From positions 310,001 to 374,000 of the forward strand of contig NZ_JABUXU010000001.1 of NCBI RefSeq assembly GCF_014897675.1: 64,000 nt of DNA, read 5' to 3'. Position numbers and translations under genes: made by a program. The stretch comes from Advenella sp. FME57 (GTDB taxonomy: Bacteria; Pseudomonadota; Gammaproteobacteria; Burkholderiales; Burkholderiaceae_B). This document shows, piece after piece, positions 27,975 through 38,010 of this stretch (position 1 is the first letter of the stretch; every line of letters starts with the position of its first letter). Below the pieces are notes generated by a model that was given only the letters and a program-made list of their open reading frames with translations, was not told where the DNA came from and did no database searches.

Positions 27975-29132
27975 ATGTTGGATGAAAAAACAGAATCCCT
28001 CAAGGATAAAGTCAGGCACTTTATCGATACGGTAGCGATACCCCTTGAGCACCCAGCGCTGGAAAAAGATGTTGCTCAACTGGATGCCGCCTGCAGGCAA
28101 CTGCGTGCACAAGCCACGATAGCAGGTATCTACGGCCCGCAGTTACCCCGCGAATGGGGTGGGCTCGGCTTGAACTGGATCGAATGCGCCGAGGTTTTTG
28201 AAGAGGCGGGTCGCGGCATGCTCGGTCCGCTTGCGCTCAATTGCGCGCCACCGGATCAGCCGAATATGCTGACCCTGCTACATCTTGGCACCGAAGAACA
28301 AAAACAGGCCTATCTCGGCCCGCTGACCCGCGGTGAAAAACGTGCGTGTTTTGCCATGACCGAGCCGGCGCCCGGCGCAGGTTCTGATCCCAATATGTTG
28401 CAAACCAAGGCAACACGGAGCACAAACGGCTGGCTGATCAATGGGCACAAAAAATTCATCAGTGGCGGCGTTGCTGCCGATTTCGCCATTGTCCCCGCAA
28501 AAACGAACGAGGGTGTGACGCTGTTTATCGTTCCCACTAACACGCCTGGCTATCGTGTCACCCGGGATATCGCGACCGTCACCGGTTACCAAATTGGCGG
28601 TCATGCAGAAATCCAGCTTGAAAACTGCCATGTCCCTGATAGCGCCGTGCTGGGCCAGATTGGCATGGGGATGAAGCACATTCAACTGCGCCTGGAACCG
28701 GCTCGTCTTTCACATTGCATGCGATTTATCGGCCGGGCCAGGCGTGCCCTGGAAGTTGCGCAAGACTATGTGCAGACAAGAGACGCCTTTGGTAACCGTT
28801 TATCGGACCTGCAGCAGATTCAAGCCATGATTGCCGACTCCCATATAGATCTGCATGCGAGCCGGCTCATGACACGGGAATGCGCCACGCTAATGGATCA
28901 GCATACGTCGGTAAAAAATGAATCTGCAATGACAAAGATATTCGTATCGGAAGCTGTCGGCCGGGTTGCCGATCGATGCGTACAGATGATGGGCGCGCTT
29001 GGCGTATCGGATGACACCATTGTCTCGTGCATTTGGCGCGAAGCACGTCCGTTTCGCATTTACGATGGTGCCAATGAGCTGCACCGGGCGTTCCTGGCAC
29101 GGCGTATTTTACAGTCCTCCACCACTCCATAA
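27975..29132 (+). CDS. Acyl-CoA dehydrogenase (ACAD10/11-like type)
   Basis: 385-residue flavoprotein. Family signatures are FAMTEPAPGAGSDPNMLQT, KKFISGGVAADFAIV and DRCVQMMGALGVSDDTIVSCIWREARPFRIYDGANELHRAFLARRIL. The catalytic position reads IYDGANELHR, with Asp where short-chain enzymes have Glu, as in the ACAD10/11-like group. It is only distantly similar to the dehydrogenase at 24763 and probably acts on a different intermediate. It lies 18 bases after the second Bug gene. Confidence 0.9.
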   Translation: MLDEKTESLKDKVRHFIDTVAIPLEHPALEKDVAQLDAACRQLRAQATIAGIYGPQLPREWGGLGLNWIECAEVFEEAGRGMLGPLALNCAPPDQPNMLTLLHLGTEEQKQAYLGPLTRGEKRACFAMTEPAPGAGSDPNMLQTKATRSTNGWLINGHKKFISGGVAADFAIVPAKTNEGVTLFIVPTNTPGYRVTRDIATVTGYQIGGHAEIQLENCHVPDSAVLGQIGMGMKHIQLRLEPARLSHCMRFIGRARRALEVAQDYVQTRDAFGNRLSDLQQIQAMIADSHIDLHASRLMTRECATLMDQHTSVKNESAMTKIFVSEAVGRVADRCVQMMGALGVSDDTIVSCIWREARPFRIYDGANELHRAFLARRILQSSTTP

Positions 29133-29141
29133 GGAAACAGC

Positions 29142-30131
29142 ATGACTTCATTCTCAGCCTTTCGCCTGGAGATTCCGGGTGCGCAGACGCCGCCCGAAAG
29201 TCATATCCGGCAACTGCAGGTTGATGACCTGTCGCCAGGCGACACCCTCATCAAAGTGGCTTTCGCCGGGGTGAACTATAAAGATGCACTCGCTGCAAAC
29301 GGTCAGGGAAAAATTGTCCGGGATTATCCACGCATCAGTGGCATTGATTTGAGCGGGCACATCGTCTCGTCTGCGAACGGCCAACTGAAAGAAGGAGATC
29401 CTGTGGTTGTCCACGGGTTCGGACTGGGTGTCGAGCACGACGGCGGGCATGCACAGTATGCGCGTGTGTCGTCCGACTGGGTTCTGCCCTTGCCTGCCGG
29501 ACTCAGCCTGCGCGAGGCAGCGACGCTTGGCGCTGCCGGATACACTGCGGCACTGGCACTGCACTGGATGGAGATGTGCGGATTATGCCCCGATCAAGGC
29601 GAAATCGCTGTCACCGGTGCGACAGGTGGCGTCGCCAGCATTGCGATTGACATATTGAATCATTGCGGCTATCAGGCGGTCGCCATCACCGGCAAGCACG
29701 CGGCGCATGATTATCTCAAAAAGCTTGGCGCGGCCAGAGTGATGGCGGTTCCCGATCTTGCACCGAACGGACCGCTTGCTTCCGGCCAGTGGGCCGGTGC
29801 CATTGACTCGGTGGGCGGCCCGGTCCTGGCCTGGCTGCTCCGGACAACAAAACCGGAAGGCATTATCACCGCCTTCGGCAACGCTGGTGGTGCCAGCCTT
29901 TCTACCAGCGTATTTCCTTTCATTCTGCGAGGAGTCAAGCTGCTGGGTATCAACGCGGGCGGCCCGATGGCGCTGCGCAGGAAAATCTGGGACAAGCTGG
30001 CTACGGTCTATCGTCCCGATCATCTGGATGATATCTGCCAGGTGGTATCACTGCGCAGCCTGCCACAGGTTACGAAACAAATGCTGGAACGCAAGACAAC
30101 CGGTCGCAATGTCATTGACATGGCACTTTGA
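29142..30131 (+). CDS. Acrylyl-CoA reductase/quinone oxidoreductase-like MDR enzyme (AcuI/YhdH type)
   Basis: 329-residue zinc-free medium-chain reductase. The YhdH/AcuI hallmarks are FAGVNYKDALAANGQGKIVRDYPRISGIDLSG, VHGFGLGVEHDGGHAQYA, GTAGYTAALAL-type segment (LGAAGYTAALALHWME) and the cofactor loop VTGATGGVASIAIDIL. Characterised members reduce acryloyl-CoA to propionyl-CoA with NADPH. In this operon it could saturate an enoyl-CoA intermediate. AAGGAA precedes the ATG. Confidence 0.88.
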   Translation: MTSFSAFRLEIPGAQTPPESHIRQLQVDDLSPGDTLIKVAFAGVNYKDALAANGQGKIVRDYPRISGIDLSGHIVSSANGQLKEGDPVVVHGFGLGVEHDGGHAQYARVSSDWVLPLPAGLSLREAATLGAAGYTAALALHWMEMCGLCPDQGEIAVTGATGGVASIAIDILNHCGYQAVAITGKHAAHDYLKKLGAARVMAVPDLAPNGPLASGQWAGAIDSVGGPVLAWLLRTTKPEGIITAFGNAGGASLSTSVFPFILRGVKLLGINAGGPMALRRKIWDKLATVYRPDHLDDICQVVSLRSLPQVTKQMLERKTTGRNVIDMAL

Positions 30132-30145
30132 AACCCCTAGTTGAT

Positions 30146-32269
30146 ATGCTTAATATGAATACATGCCAGACACTGAACTCTCTGTTTTCGCCCAAGAGCA
30201 TTGCCATTCTGGGCGCGTCCAATACGGCCGGTCAATCGGGGGCCGTACCCATTGCGCTTCTTCTTGAGGCCGGATATGCCGGAAAAATTTATCCGGTCAA
30301 CCCCAGGCAGAATACGATTTACGGCCTGCCCTGCCATGCCTGTCTGAGCGATATCGACGATGCGATTGACCTTGTCATTGTTGCCGTCCCCGCCGCCCAT
30401 GTACTTGCTGCTCTTGAAAAATCCCGGCCTGGGCAGATTAGCAACGCAGTGATCTTCAGCTCCGGATTTGCCGAGGTGGGAGATACCGGCTTTCAATTGC
30501 AACAACAGCTTCGTGCCTTTGCGCAGGAGCGGCACATACGGTTGCTGGGACCGAACTGTCTTGGCTTTATCAATGTTCGCACTCATACCTATGCAACCTT
30601 CTCCCCTGCTCCGCTCAACGGCCGGTTGCCGGCGGGCGACGTCGGCATGGTCACTCAAAGCGGCGCTTTCGGCGCGTATGCCTATTGCCTGGCACGCGAA
30701 CGCCATCTCGGCCTGTCATGCTGGATCAGTACCGGAAACGAAAGCGATCTTGATGTTGCCGACTGCATCCAATGGCTGGTCGACGACCCCGATACCAACG
30801 TTATCATGGCCTATATCGAAGGCTGCAAAAATGGCGACAAACTCAAGCGTGCACTGGCGGCAGCAAATAATGCCAGCAAGCCTGTGGTTGTGACCAAAAT
30901 CGGCAGGACAAACTCGGGGGCTCTGGCTGCCGCCTCGCATACCGCGGCGCTCGCCGGTGATGATGCGGTTTATGACGCGCTGTTCAAACAGTACGGCGCA
31001 ATTCGGGCCTACACAATTGAAGAATTTTTCAACGTGGGACAGGCGCTGAGCAAATGGCCTCGCCGTTCGGCCAACCATAACCTGGCCATTATTTCCATAT
31101 CCGGCGGTGTCGGCGCACTGATGGCCGATGAAGCAGATGAACATAGGCTGAACCTGCCAACGCCGCCTGATGAAGTGAAAGCCAGGCTACTGGCCCGTAT
31201 TCCGTTTGCTGGTGCGAATAATCCTGTCGATGTGACCGGCCATGCACTGACCGACCTGTCTATCCTTCTGGATACCAGCCGCGATCTGCTTTCGACTGGC
31301 AACTACGGCGCCCTGGCCATTTTTCTGGCGGCAGCTGGATCTTCGGAAACACTGTGGCCCTATTTGCAGGAATTGGTCAGCGTGCTTCATACTGAGTACC
31401 CTGATATACCGCTGACGATCAGCGCCCTGCTACCACCCGAACGCAAAAACGTGCTGCAACAAAGCGGGTCGATGGTGTTTGCTGATCCAAGCGTGGCAAT
31501 CCGTACCCTTTCCAGAATCATGCGTCACCGGCCGGCAATGATCCCGGCAGTGACTGACGGACAGTCTTCTGTGAGTCCGCCCGAAGGCGTCGGCGCGCTC
31601 AATGAAGCAGACTCATTGGCACTGCTGAACAATGCCACAATCCCGGTCATCCCGTTTGCCGTTGCAAACTCAGCGTCTGAAGCCCAAGCCATTGCCCGCC
31701 GGTGGAATAGTCCGGCCGTGATGAAAATTGTATCGGCCGACATCCTGCACAAAAGTGATGTGGGCGGCGTCAAGCTTGGCATCAAAGGCGACCAAGCAGT
31801 CTCACACGCCTACGACGACATATTATCGTCTGTGCAATCCAAAATGCCGCAGGCGAAAATTGACGGCGTACTGGTTGCACCCATGCGCAATGGGGGTATC
31901 GAGTGCATTATGGGCGTGCATCGCGACGCTGTTTTCGGCCCCGTCGTCATGTTCGGGCTGGGAGGCATTTTTGTAGAAATCCTGAAAGATGTCAGTTTTC
32001 GCCTTGCTCCGTTCGACCGTGGGCAAGCCCTTTCAATGATTCAGGAAATTCGGGCAACAGCATTGCTTTCTGGCGCCAGAGGTCAGGGCCCGGCAGATAT
32101 TCCGGCACTTGCCGACACACTGGTCGCTCTCTCTAGATTAGCTTATGAGCAACGTGAGTATATTGAGTCAATCGATATCAATCCGATTCTTGCATTACCT
32201 GAAGGACAAGGGGTACTGGCACTGGATGGCGTCATTATTCGCAATCGAACTGCTCAACCGGTGAACTGA
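30146..32269 (+). CDS. Acetate--CoA ligase family protein (ADP-forming acyl-CoA synthetase)
   Basis: About 707 residues: an N-terminal CoA-binding domain (FSPKSIAILGASNTAGQSG), succinyl-CoA-ligase-like domains with LLGPNCLGFIN, GMVTQSGAFGAYAY, STGNESDLDVADCIQWL and SHTAALAGDD (His is the likely phosphorylated residue), and a C-terminal ATP-grasp domain (SADILHKSDVGGVKLGIKG, GVLVAPMRNGGIECIMGV and IDINPILALPEGQG). Such enzymes make acyl-CoA from free acids reversibly. It probably activates or releases the acid handled by this cluster. The start is uncertain: a TTG at 30128 overlaps the previous stop, and ATGs are at 30146 and 30155. Confidence 0.88.
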   Translation: MLNMNTCQTLNSLFSPKSIAILGASNTAGQSGAVPIALLLEAGYAGKIYPVNPRQNTIYGLPCHACLSDIDDAIDLVIVAVPAAHVLAALEKSRPGQISNAVIFSSGFAEVGDTGFQLQQQLRAFAQERHIRLLGPNCLGFINVRTHTYATFSPAPLNGRLPAGDVGMVTQSGAFGAYAYCLARERHLGLSCWISTGNESDLDVADCIQWLVDDPDTNVIMAYIEGCKNGDKLKRALAAANNASKPVVVTKIGRTNSGALAAASHTAALAGDDAVYDALFKQYGAIRAYTIEEFFNVGQALSKWPRRSANHNLAIISISGGVGALMADEADEHRLNLPTPPDEVKARLLARIPFAGANNPVDVTGHALTDLSILLDTSRDLLSTGNYGALAIFLAAAGSSETLWPYLQELVSVLHTEYPDIPLTISALLPPERKNVLQQSGSMVFADPSVAIRTLSRIMRHRPAMIPAVTDGQSSVSPPEGVGALNEADSLALLNNATIPVIPFAVANSASEAQAIARRWNSPAVMKIVSADILHKSDVGGVKLGIKGDQAVSHAYDDILSSVQSKMPQAKIDGVLVAPMRNGGIECIMGVHRDAVFGPVVMFGLGGIFVEILKDVSFRLAPFDRGQALSMIQEIRATALLSGARGQGPADIPALADTLVALSRLAYEQREYIESIDINPILALPEGQGVLALDGVIIRNRTAQPVN

Positions 32270-32792
32270 GTCGGACTGCGCTACGCCGGCCGAAGGTCCA
32301 TCCAGAAGCGCTCAATTGCATGCCTGCTTCGGCTGTTTAGAAGGACACTGGTTCATTGAATGCAAAAATGCCGAGCCCTGCATTCGTGAACCGACATTGG
32401 CATGCCATCCAGGCTCGTCCTGCATGGCTGATATCTGGCATTCGGCAGCGTCGGCACTCGTTGCCAGCCTCTCCAATCGTGCCACGAGGCTGACTGCTAA
32501 AATTTTCACCTGCGGTGGCCTTTTTCTTGATCCGTGTCAATTCGATTTCGCATCACATGCGTCATACTTGGGTACTTGCAGCATGGTCATTTCGGCCTGC
32601 ACTTGCCGCAACTTAATTGTCTTGCCAACGCACAAGCCAAGACCGTTTTCGGATTTTTAATCAAACGCTGCATAGGACGCTGTCCCGGCAAGACAGGTGC
32701 ATCCTTCACATCAACGTTGAGAGAAAAAGACGACTATATGAGCCCGAATCAACCCAACAGGAATGTGAGTAAACACGGCTCAGGGGTGACCC

Positions 32793-32987
32793 ATGAGGTT
32801 TAGAGCGCGGGCTATGTTTGTATTACTGCTGTTTGTGATTTGCCGGGCATTGGCCACCACTACGCCTCCGCCTCCAGTCCGCACAAATCCGCAGGTGCTC
32901 CCGCCTACAATGGTCACAGGCCTGCTGGGCGTCATCTACCCCCATATCATTTTGAAGGAACCCGCTTTTGAAATGATCCTCTTATGA
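32793..32987 (+). CDS. Possible small secreted peptide
   Basis: 64 codons with AGGGG seven bases upstream of the ATG and a signal-peptide-like N-terminus (RARAMFVLLLFVICRALA), then a Pro/Thr-rich stretch (TTTPPPPVRTNPQ). No family recognised. Its last codons run into the tandem repeat at 32973. It may be a chance ORF. Confidence 0.3.
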   Translation: MRFRARAMFVLLLFVICRALATTTPPPPVRTNPQVLPPTMVTGLLGVIYPHIILKEPAFEMILL

Positions 32988-33036
32988 GGTGATTCATTTT
33001 CAAAATGATCCGCTTCTGAAGCAATCCATTTTTGAA
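32973..33036. repeat. Two imperfect 32-base tandem repeats
   Basis: Copies at 32973-33004 and 33005-33036 both begin ATGATCC and match at about 24 of 32 positions. Each contains a small inverted repeat (CCTCTTATGAGG in the first). A more degenerate partial copy may precede them. Confidence 0.6.
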
Positions 33037-33204
33037 ATAATCACCCAGAGTCCGCTATGCAGCTGGCGCCGCTGGTCATGTCATGATCTTGCCAAAAATC
33101 AACATTCTTCGACACTACGACTGACGTTGAACGCCATGGAATCACCTTGCGCGACCCTACAGGCAAGTCACCATGCCAAGGCGCGGCACCGCGCGTCCTG
33201 AATC

Positions 33205-33244
33205 AAAAACGCCCCTGAAAATCACAAATGGATTCAGGGGCGTT
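33205..33244 (-). terminator. Intrinsic terminator of the isc operon
   Basis: On the minus strand AACGCCCCTGAA (33233-33244) pairs perfectly with its complement at 33208-33219, followed by a T run. It lies about 35 bases beyond the fdx stop. Confidence 0.88.
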
Positions 33245-33279
33245 CCTGGTCAGCTGGCAAGGCAGCTAGCGGCTACCTG

Positions 33280-33621
33280 TCAGTGGTTTTCCTTGGCATG
33301 ATTGATAGTGTACTTGGGAATTTCCACAATCAGATCCTGATCGGCCACCATTGCCTGACATGACAATCGCGATACCGGGGTCAACCCCCAGGCTTTATCC
33401 AGCAAGTCTTCCTCGTCGTCAGTGGCTTCTTCCATTGAATTGAAACCTTCCTTGATCACGACGTGGCAGGTGGTGCAGGCACAGGACAGTTCGCAGGCGT
33501 GTTCGATCTCAATATGATTGTCTAGCAAAATCCTGCAAATGGATGTGCCTTCTGGTGCATCGTTAATGACGGCGCCTTCCGGGCAGACATCGGGATGCGG
33601 CAATACGGTAATCTTGGGCAT
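33280..33621 (-). CDS. fdx: ISC-type 2Fe-2S ferredoxin
   Basis: Electron carrier for iron-sulfur cluster assembly, 113 residues. The cluster ligands are in CELSCACTTC (C-x5-C-x2-C) and the distant SCQA. The EGAVINDAPEGTSICRILLDNHIEIEHA segment is typical of isc ferredoxins. Last gene of the isc operon, followed directly by the terminator; no iscX follows it. Confidence 0.96.
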   Translation of the reverse strand: MPKITVLPHPDVCPEGAVINDAPEGTSICRILLDNHIEIEHACELSCACTTCHVVIKEGFNSMEEATDDEEDLLDKAWGLTPVSRLSCQAMVADQDLIVEIPKYTINHAKENH

Positions 33622-33645
33622 AAACTTGGGTCCGTTATGAGATCG

Positions 33646-35508
33646 TTAAGCGATATCGTTAAGCGATTTGCCGGCGAGCGCATCGCGAATGCTTCTGTCC
33701 ATGCGACGAGCAGCAAAATCTTCGGTGACCTTGGCCAACCGGTCAGTGGCGTCACGCCAATCGACTATATCATCGGTATCGGACAGACCCGATAGCGATT
33801 GAATGTGCTCGGTAATGTCGCGAATTTCCTCTTCGCTCAACAGGTCACGGTCTTTTTCCATGGCGGCCTTGACTGAGTCGATCAACTGGCGTGCATCTAC
33901 CTGCTGTTCGCGCAGCATGCGCTGCTCTGAATCTTCGCCGGCGTTCTGCATGCTTTCCTGCAACATGGCGGTAATCTGTTCGTCGGTCAAACCATAAGAG
34001 GGTTTGACGGTAATCTGCGATTCTTTGCCGGTGCTTTGCTCAGCGGCAGTGACACTGAGCAGTCCATCCGCATCCACCTGGAAAGTCACGCGGATGCGCG
34101 CTGCACCGGCCACCATCGGTGGGATGTCCCGCAGTTCAAAACGCGCCAATGAGCGACAATCGGTGACCAGGTCGCGTTCGCCCTGCAACACATGGATGCT
34201 CATGGCGGTCTGCCCATCCTTGTAGGTCGTAAATTCCTGTGCGCGGGCTACCGGAATGGTGCTGTTGCGTGGAATGATTGTCTCGACCAGGCCGCCCATG
34301 GTTTCCAAACCCAACGACAGCGGCGTCACGTCCAGCAGCAGCCAATCTTCGCCAGGGGCGCGGTTGCCTGCCAGCAAATGCGCCTGGCGCGCTGCGCCAA
34401 GCGCCACGACTTTGTCCGGATCCAGATCAGTCAACGGTTGCTGATTGAAATACTCGCGCACGCGGTTACGCACCACCGGCATACGGGTCGCACCACCAAC
34501 CAGCACCACGCCATTGATCTGTTGCAGGGCCAGCCCGGCACTGTGCAGCACGTCGTCTACCAGCGTCAGCGTCCGTGTAATCAGATGACGGCTGATGTTT
34601 TCGAAATGGTTTTGGGGGAACATCTGGTCAATATTCAGGCCATTGGACAATGACACCTCAAAGGCAGCCTTGGTGGCGCCGGAGAGTTTTTCCCGCATCT
34701 GACGCGCGCGGCTGAGCAAAAGCCGGCGATCCGCGACAGTCAGTTGCTCCTGGCTGTGGTGCTTCATGATATCGGCCACTATGGCTTCGTCAAAATCGTC
34801 GCCACCCAGTTGCGTGTCACCACCAGTGGCTACCACTTCAAACACGCCTTTGCTCAGGCGCAGTATGGATATATCAAATGTGCCGCCGCCCAGATCGTAT
34901 ACAGCGAACATCCCTTCGGAGGCATTATCCAGCCCATAGGCAATCGCTGCCGCTGTCGGTTCGTTCAGCAGGCGCAATACGTTCAGGCCCGCCACGCGAG
35001 CGGCATCGCGGGTTGCCTGACGCTGTGTATCGTCAAAATAAGCCGGCACGGTGATGACCGCACCCACCAGATCGTCGCCCAGCACATCTTCGGCACGCTG
35101 ACGCAATTTGGCCAGGATCTGCGCCGAGACATCTACCGGTGTTTTGTCGCCCTGGCGAGTACGAATGCGCACTGTACCCTCGCCTGGCGAAAACTCATAG
35201 GGCAATTTCATGCTGATCGCTTCGTCATAGGAGCGGCCCATAAGCCGTTTGACGGAAACCAGTGTGTTCAACGGATCGGTGTTTTGCTTGCGAACGGCCG
35301 GGTAGCCAATTTCCACGCCCTGGTCATCCAGGTATCGCACAACAGACGGCAACAGTTCCTTGCCGTTCTCGTCGGCCAGGACTTCGGGAATGCTGTTGCG
35401 CACTGCGGCAACCAGCGAGTGGGTCGTGCCCAGATCAATACCAACAGCGAAACGACGTTGATGGGGGACCGGAGAGTCTCCGGGTTCGGAAATCTGTAAG
35501 AGTGCCAT
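33646..35508 (-). CDS. hscA: Fe-S assembly chaperone HscA (Hsp70 family)
   Basis: Specialised Hsp70 that binds the LPPVK motif of IscU and promotes cluster transfer. 620 residues. The nucleotide-binding domain has [46 protein letters not shown] and [14 protein letters not shown]; the substrate domain has [17 protein letters not shown] and a helical lid. Its last codons come from a 13-base perfect tandem duplication (33642-33667) that supplies the stop codon. Between hscB and fdx, as usual. Confidence 0.97.
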   Translation of the reverse strand: MALLQISEPGDSPVPHQRRFAVGIDLGTTHSLVAAVRNSIPEVLADENGKELLPSVVRYLDDQGVEIGYPAVRKQNTDPLNTLVSVKRLMGRSYDEAISMKLPYEFSPGEGTVRIRTRQGDKTPVDVSAQILAKLRQRAEDVLGDDLVGAVITVPAYFDDTQRQATRDAARVAGLNVLRLLNEPTAAAIAYGLDNASEGMFAVYDLGGGTFDISILRLSKGVFEVVATGGDTQLGGDDFDEAIVADIMKHHSQEQLTVADRRLLLSRARQMREKLSGATKAAFEVSLSNGLNIDQMFPQNHFENISRHLITRTLTLVDDVLHSAGLALQQINGVVLVGGATRMPVVRNRVREYFNQQPLTDLDPDKVVALGAARQAHLLAGNRAPGEDWLLLDVTPLSLGLETMGGLVETIIPRNSTIPVARAQEFTTYKDGQTAMSIHVLQGERDLVTDCRSLARFELRDIPPMVAGAARIRVTFQVDADGLLSVTAAEQSTGKESQITVKPSYGLTDEQITAMLQESMQNAGEDSEQRMLREQQVDARQLIDSVKAAMEKDRDLLSEEEIRDITEHIQSLSGLSDTDDIVDWRDATDRLAKVTEDFAARRMDRSIRDALAGKSLNDIA

Positions 35509-35520
35509 GCTTTGAAAATT

Positions 35521-36048
35521 CTATTTAGGTTGACGCAACAACGCTTTGGCGTCCTGATGGATTTTCGAAATGAACATGCCTTCGCGCACTTTTGCGGTTG
35601 CCGCCGGGATGTCCTTCTGGACATCGAGCAGCGTTTGCAGCTGCGCATACAAGTCGGTCTCGGCCTGCTCCAGTGTGTGCAAAAATTCGCGCACGCGCTG
35701 TGCATCAGGCCGGTCGCGTAACTCATCCAGCGCTTCGTGCCACTCCATCTGTGCCATCAGAAATTGCGGGGCCATGGCCGTATTGTTTTCGGCGCCAATG
35801 TCGGCCCCTGCCCGTTCACACAAATAGCGTGCCCGCGCCAGCGGATTTTTGAGGACCTGATAGGCTTCGTTGATGCGCGATGACCATTGCATGGCGATCC
35901 GTTTCTCGGCAGCCGATGCTGTGGAGTAACGGTCGGGATGCACCCTGGCAGACACGGTTTTCCATGTCTGTTCCAGGTCGGGCAATGACACGGCGAACTG
36001 CTCAGGTAAACCGAATAACGAGAAATGCGATGCTGCCTGCTCTGCCAC
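35521..36048 (-). CDS. hscB: Fe-S assembly co-chaperone HscB
   Basis: J-domain partner of HscA that brings it IscU. 175 residues with the J-domain HPD (VHPDRYSTASAAEKRIAMQ) near residue 40 and a C-terminal helical IscU-binding domain (LMAQMEWHEALDELRDR). Located 12 bases upstream of hscA and 2 bases downstream of the iscA coding sequence. Confidence 0.96.
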   Translation of the reverse strand: MAEQAASHFSLFGLPEQFAVSLPDLEQTWKTVSARVHPDRYSTASAAEKRIAMQWSSRINEAYQVLKNPLARARYLCERAGADIGAENNTAMAPQFLMAQMEWHEALDELRDRPDAQRVREFLHTLEQAETDLYAQLQTLLDVQKDIPAATAKVREGMFISKIHQDAKALLRQPK

Positions 36049-36050
36049 GT

Positions 36051-36374
36051 TTACACCGTAAATGATTCGCCGCAGCCGCAGGCTGCTTTTTCATTGGGAT
36101 TGGTGAATTTAAAACCTTCATTCAATCCCTCACGGGCATAATCAAGCTCGGTGCCGTCGATATAGGGCAGGCTTTTCGCTTCTACGAAGACCTTCACGCC
36201 GTGGCTTTCAAATACTTCGTCAGCCGCATCCGGTTCGTCAACATATTCAAGTTTGTACGCCATACCGGAACAGCCGGTAGTGCGTACACCCAGGCGCAGA
36301 CCAATCCCCTTACCACGCTTTTGGAGGTAGCGTTCAATGTGTTGCGCCGCTTTCGGAGATAAGGTAATTGCCAT
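36051..36374 (-). CDS. iscA: Iron-sulfur assembly protein IscA
   Basis: A-type carrier that receives clusters or iron, 107 residues. The three ligand cysteines are visible: [12 protein letters not shown] and the C-terminal ACGCGESF. Tightly packed between iscU and hscB in the isc operon. Confidence 0.97.
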   Translation of the reverse strand: MAITLSPKAAQHIERYLQKRGKGIGLRLGVRTTGCSGMAYKLEYVDEPDAADEVFESHGVKVFVEAKSLPYIDGTELDYAREGLNEGFKFTNPNEKAACGCGESFTV

Positions 36375-36379
36375 TGTGC

Positions 36380-36763
36380 TTAACCTGTATGTTTGTCTTT
36401 GTAATCCTGAACTGCCGCCTTGATGGCGTCTTCAGCCAGAATAGAGCAGTGAATTTTCACCGGTGGCAGTGCCAGTTCTTCGGCAATTTGCTTATTGCGA
36501 ATGTCCAGCGCCTGATCCAGCGTCTTGCCTTTTACCCATTCGGTAACCAGCGAACTGGAGGCAATGGCAGAACCGCAGCCATAGGTTTTAAAGCGTGCGT
36601 CTTCGATCACGCCGTCCTGGCTGACCTTGATCTGCAGTTTCATCACATCGCCACAAGCCGGAGCGCCAACCATACCGGTACCGATAGACTCGTCGCCTTT
36701 CTCGAACGAACCTACGTTACGAGGATTTTCATAGTGATCAAGAACTTTGTTGCTGTATGCCAT
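36380..36763 (-). CDS. iscU: Iron-sulfur cluster scaffold IscU
   Basis: Scaffold on which IscS builds the 2Fe-2S cluster. 127 residues from [16 protein letters not shown]. Cluster ligands are in [21 protein letters not shown] and [11 protein letters not shown], and the HscA recognition motif LPPVK precedes the last one. The longer upstream frame is rejected because it has no homology to IscU N-termini; the ATG at 36763 has AGGAGA upstream. Confidence 0.97.
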   Translation of the reverse strand: MAYSNKVLDHYENPRNVGSFEKGDESIGTGMVGAPACGDVMKLQIKVSQDGVIEDARFKTYGCGSAIASSSLVTEWVKGKTLDQALDIRNKQIAEELALPPVKIHCSILAEDAIKAAVQDYKDKHTG

Positions 36764-36783
36764 GATAATTTCTCCTGAAACTG

Positions 36784-37995
36784 TTAATGCGCTGCCCACT
36801 GAACACTGTCCAGATCGATGCCTTCCTTGGCCATTTCCCACAGGGGAGACATATCGCGCAGTTTGTCGACCCGGGACTTGATGAGTTCGACAGCGTAATC
36901 GATTTCTTCTTCGGTTGTGAAGCGACCGATGGTAAACCGGATGGAACTGTGTGCCAATTCGTCATTGCGACCCAGCGCACGCAGTACATAAGATGGCTCA
37001 AGGCTGGCAGAGGTACAGGCAGAACCACTGGATACGGCCAGCTCCTTGATTGCCATGATGAGCGACTCACCTTCCACGTAATTGAAGCTGACGTTCAGAT
37101 TATGCGGCACGCGTTTTTCCATATCGCCGTTCAGATACACTTCTTCAATCGAGGACAACCCATTCCACAAGCGATCACGCAACGCACGAATACGTTCGCT
37201 TTCGGTATGGCTTTTTTCCTTGGCCAGGCGGAACGCTTCACCCATGCCCACGATCTGGTGGGTCGCGAGCGTGCCGGAACGGAATCCTCGTTCATGACCG
37301 CCACCATGGATTTGCGCTTCAATGCGAATGCGCGGTTTGCGACGGATGTACAGGGCGCCGATACCTTTGGGGCCGTTTGTTTTGTGCGCTGAAAAGGACA
37401 TCAGGTCCACTTTCAGCGTGGCCAGATCAATATCTACCTTGCCGGTAGCCTGGGCTGCATCCACGTGGAAAATGATGCCTTTTTCACGGCACAGCTCGCC
37501 GATGGCCGGAATGTCCTGGATGACGCCAACTTCGTTATTCACGAACATGACTGAAATCAGTATGGTATCGGGGCGAATGGCCGCCTTCAGAACGTCCATA
37601 TCGATCAGGCCGTTGTCCTGGACGTTCAGGTAGGTCACTTCAAACCCCTGGCGCTCCAGTTCCCGCATCGTATCGAGCACAGCCTTGTGCTCGGTTTTCA
37701 CCGTAATCAGGTGCTTGCCACGTTCTTTGTAGAAATTGGCAGCGCCCTTGATCGCCAGGTTATTTGATTCTGTTGCGCCGGACGTCCACACGATTTCACG
37801 TGGATCGGCGTTGACCAGATCAGCTACCTGCTTTCTGGCGTTTTCGACAGCCTCTTCTGCTGTCCAGCCAAAAGAGTGACTGCGCGAGGCGGGGTTGCCA
37901 AACTCTTCATAAAGCCATGGCACCATTTTCTCAACTACCTCAGGATCTACCGGGGTGGTCGCTGAATAGTCCAGATAAACGGGTAATTTAAGCAT
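36784..37995 (-). CDS. iscS: Cysteine desulfurase IscS
   Basis: PLP enzyme that takes sulfur from cysteine for Fe-S clusters, tRNA thiolation and other uses. 403 residues from [21 protein letters not shown]. The PLP lysine is in [11 protein letters not shown] and the mobile active-site Cys in [18 protein letters not shown] precedes the ATG at 37995. Second gene of the operon, just after iscR. Confidence 0.97.
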   Translation of the reverse strand: MLKLPVYLDYSATTPVDPEVVEKMVPWLYEEFGNPASRSHSFGWTAEEAVENARKQVADLVNADPREIVWTSGATESNNLAIKGAANFYKERGKHLITVKTEHKAVLDTMRELERQGFEVTYLNVQDNGLIDMDVLKAAIRPDTILISVMFVNNEVGVIQDIPAIGELCREKGIIFHVDAAQATGKVDIDLATLKVDLMSFSAHKTNGPKGIGALYIRRKPRIRIEAQIHGGGHERGFRSGTLATHQIVGMGEAFRLAKEKSHTESERIRALRDRLWNGLSSIEEVYLNGDMEKRVPHNLNVSFNYVEGESLIMAIKELAVSSGSACTSASLEPSYVLRALGRNDELAHSSIRFTIGRFTTEEEIDYAVELIKSRVDKLRDMSPLWEMAKEGIDLDSVQWAAH

Positions 37996-38010
37996 TCTAT
38001 ACTCCACTGA

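Larger units (their letters stand above)
32270..33204. other. Gene-poor region between the catabolic operon and the isc operon
   Basis: About 940 bases between convergent operons. ORFs at 32316-32660 and 32337-32540 look like chance frames. A possible small secreted peptide (32793-32987) and a 32-base tandem repeat (32973-33036) are the only structures I can point to. No terminator is obvious directly after the synthetase gene. Confidence 0.5.
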
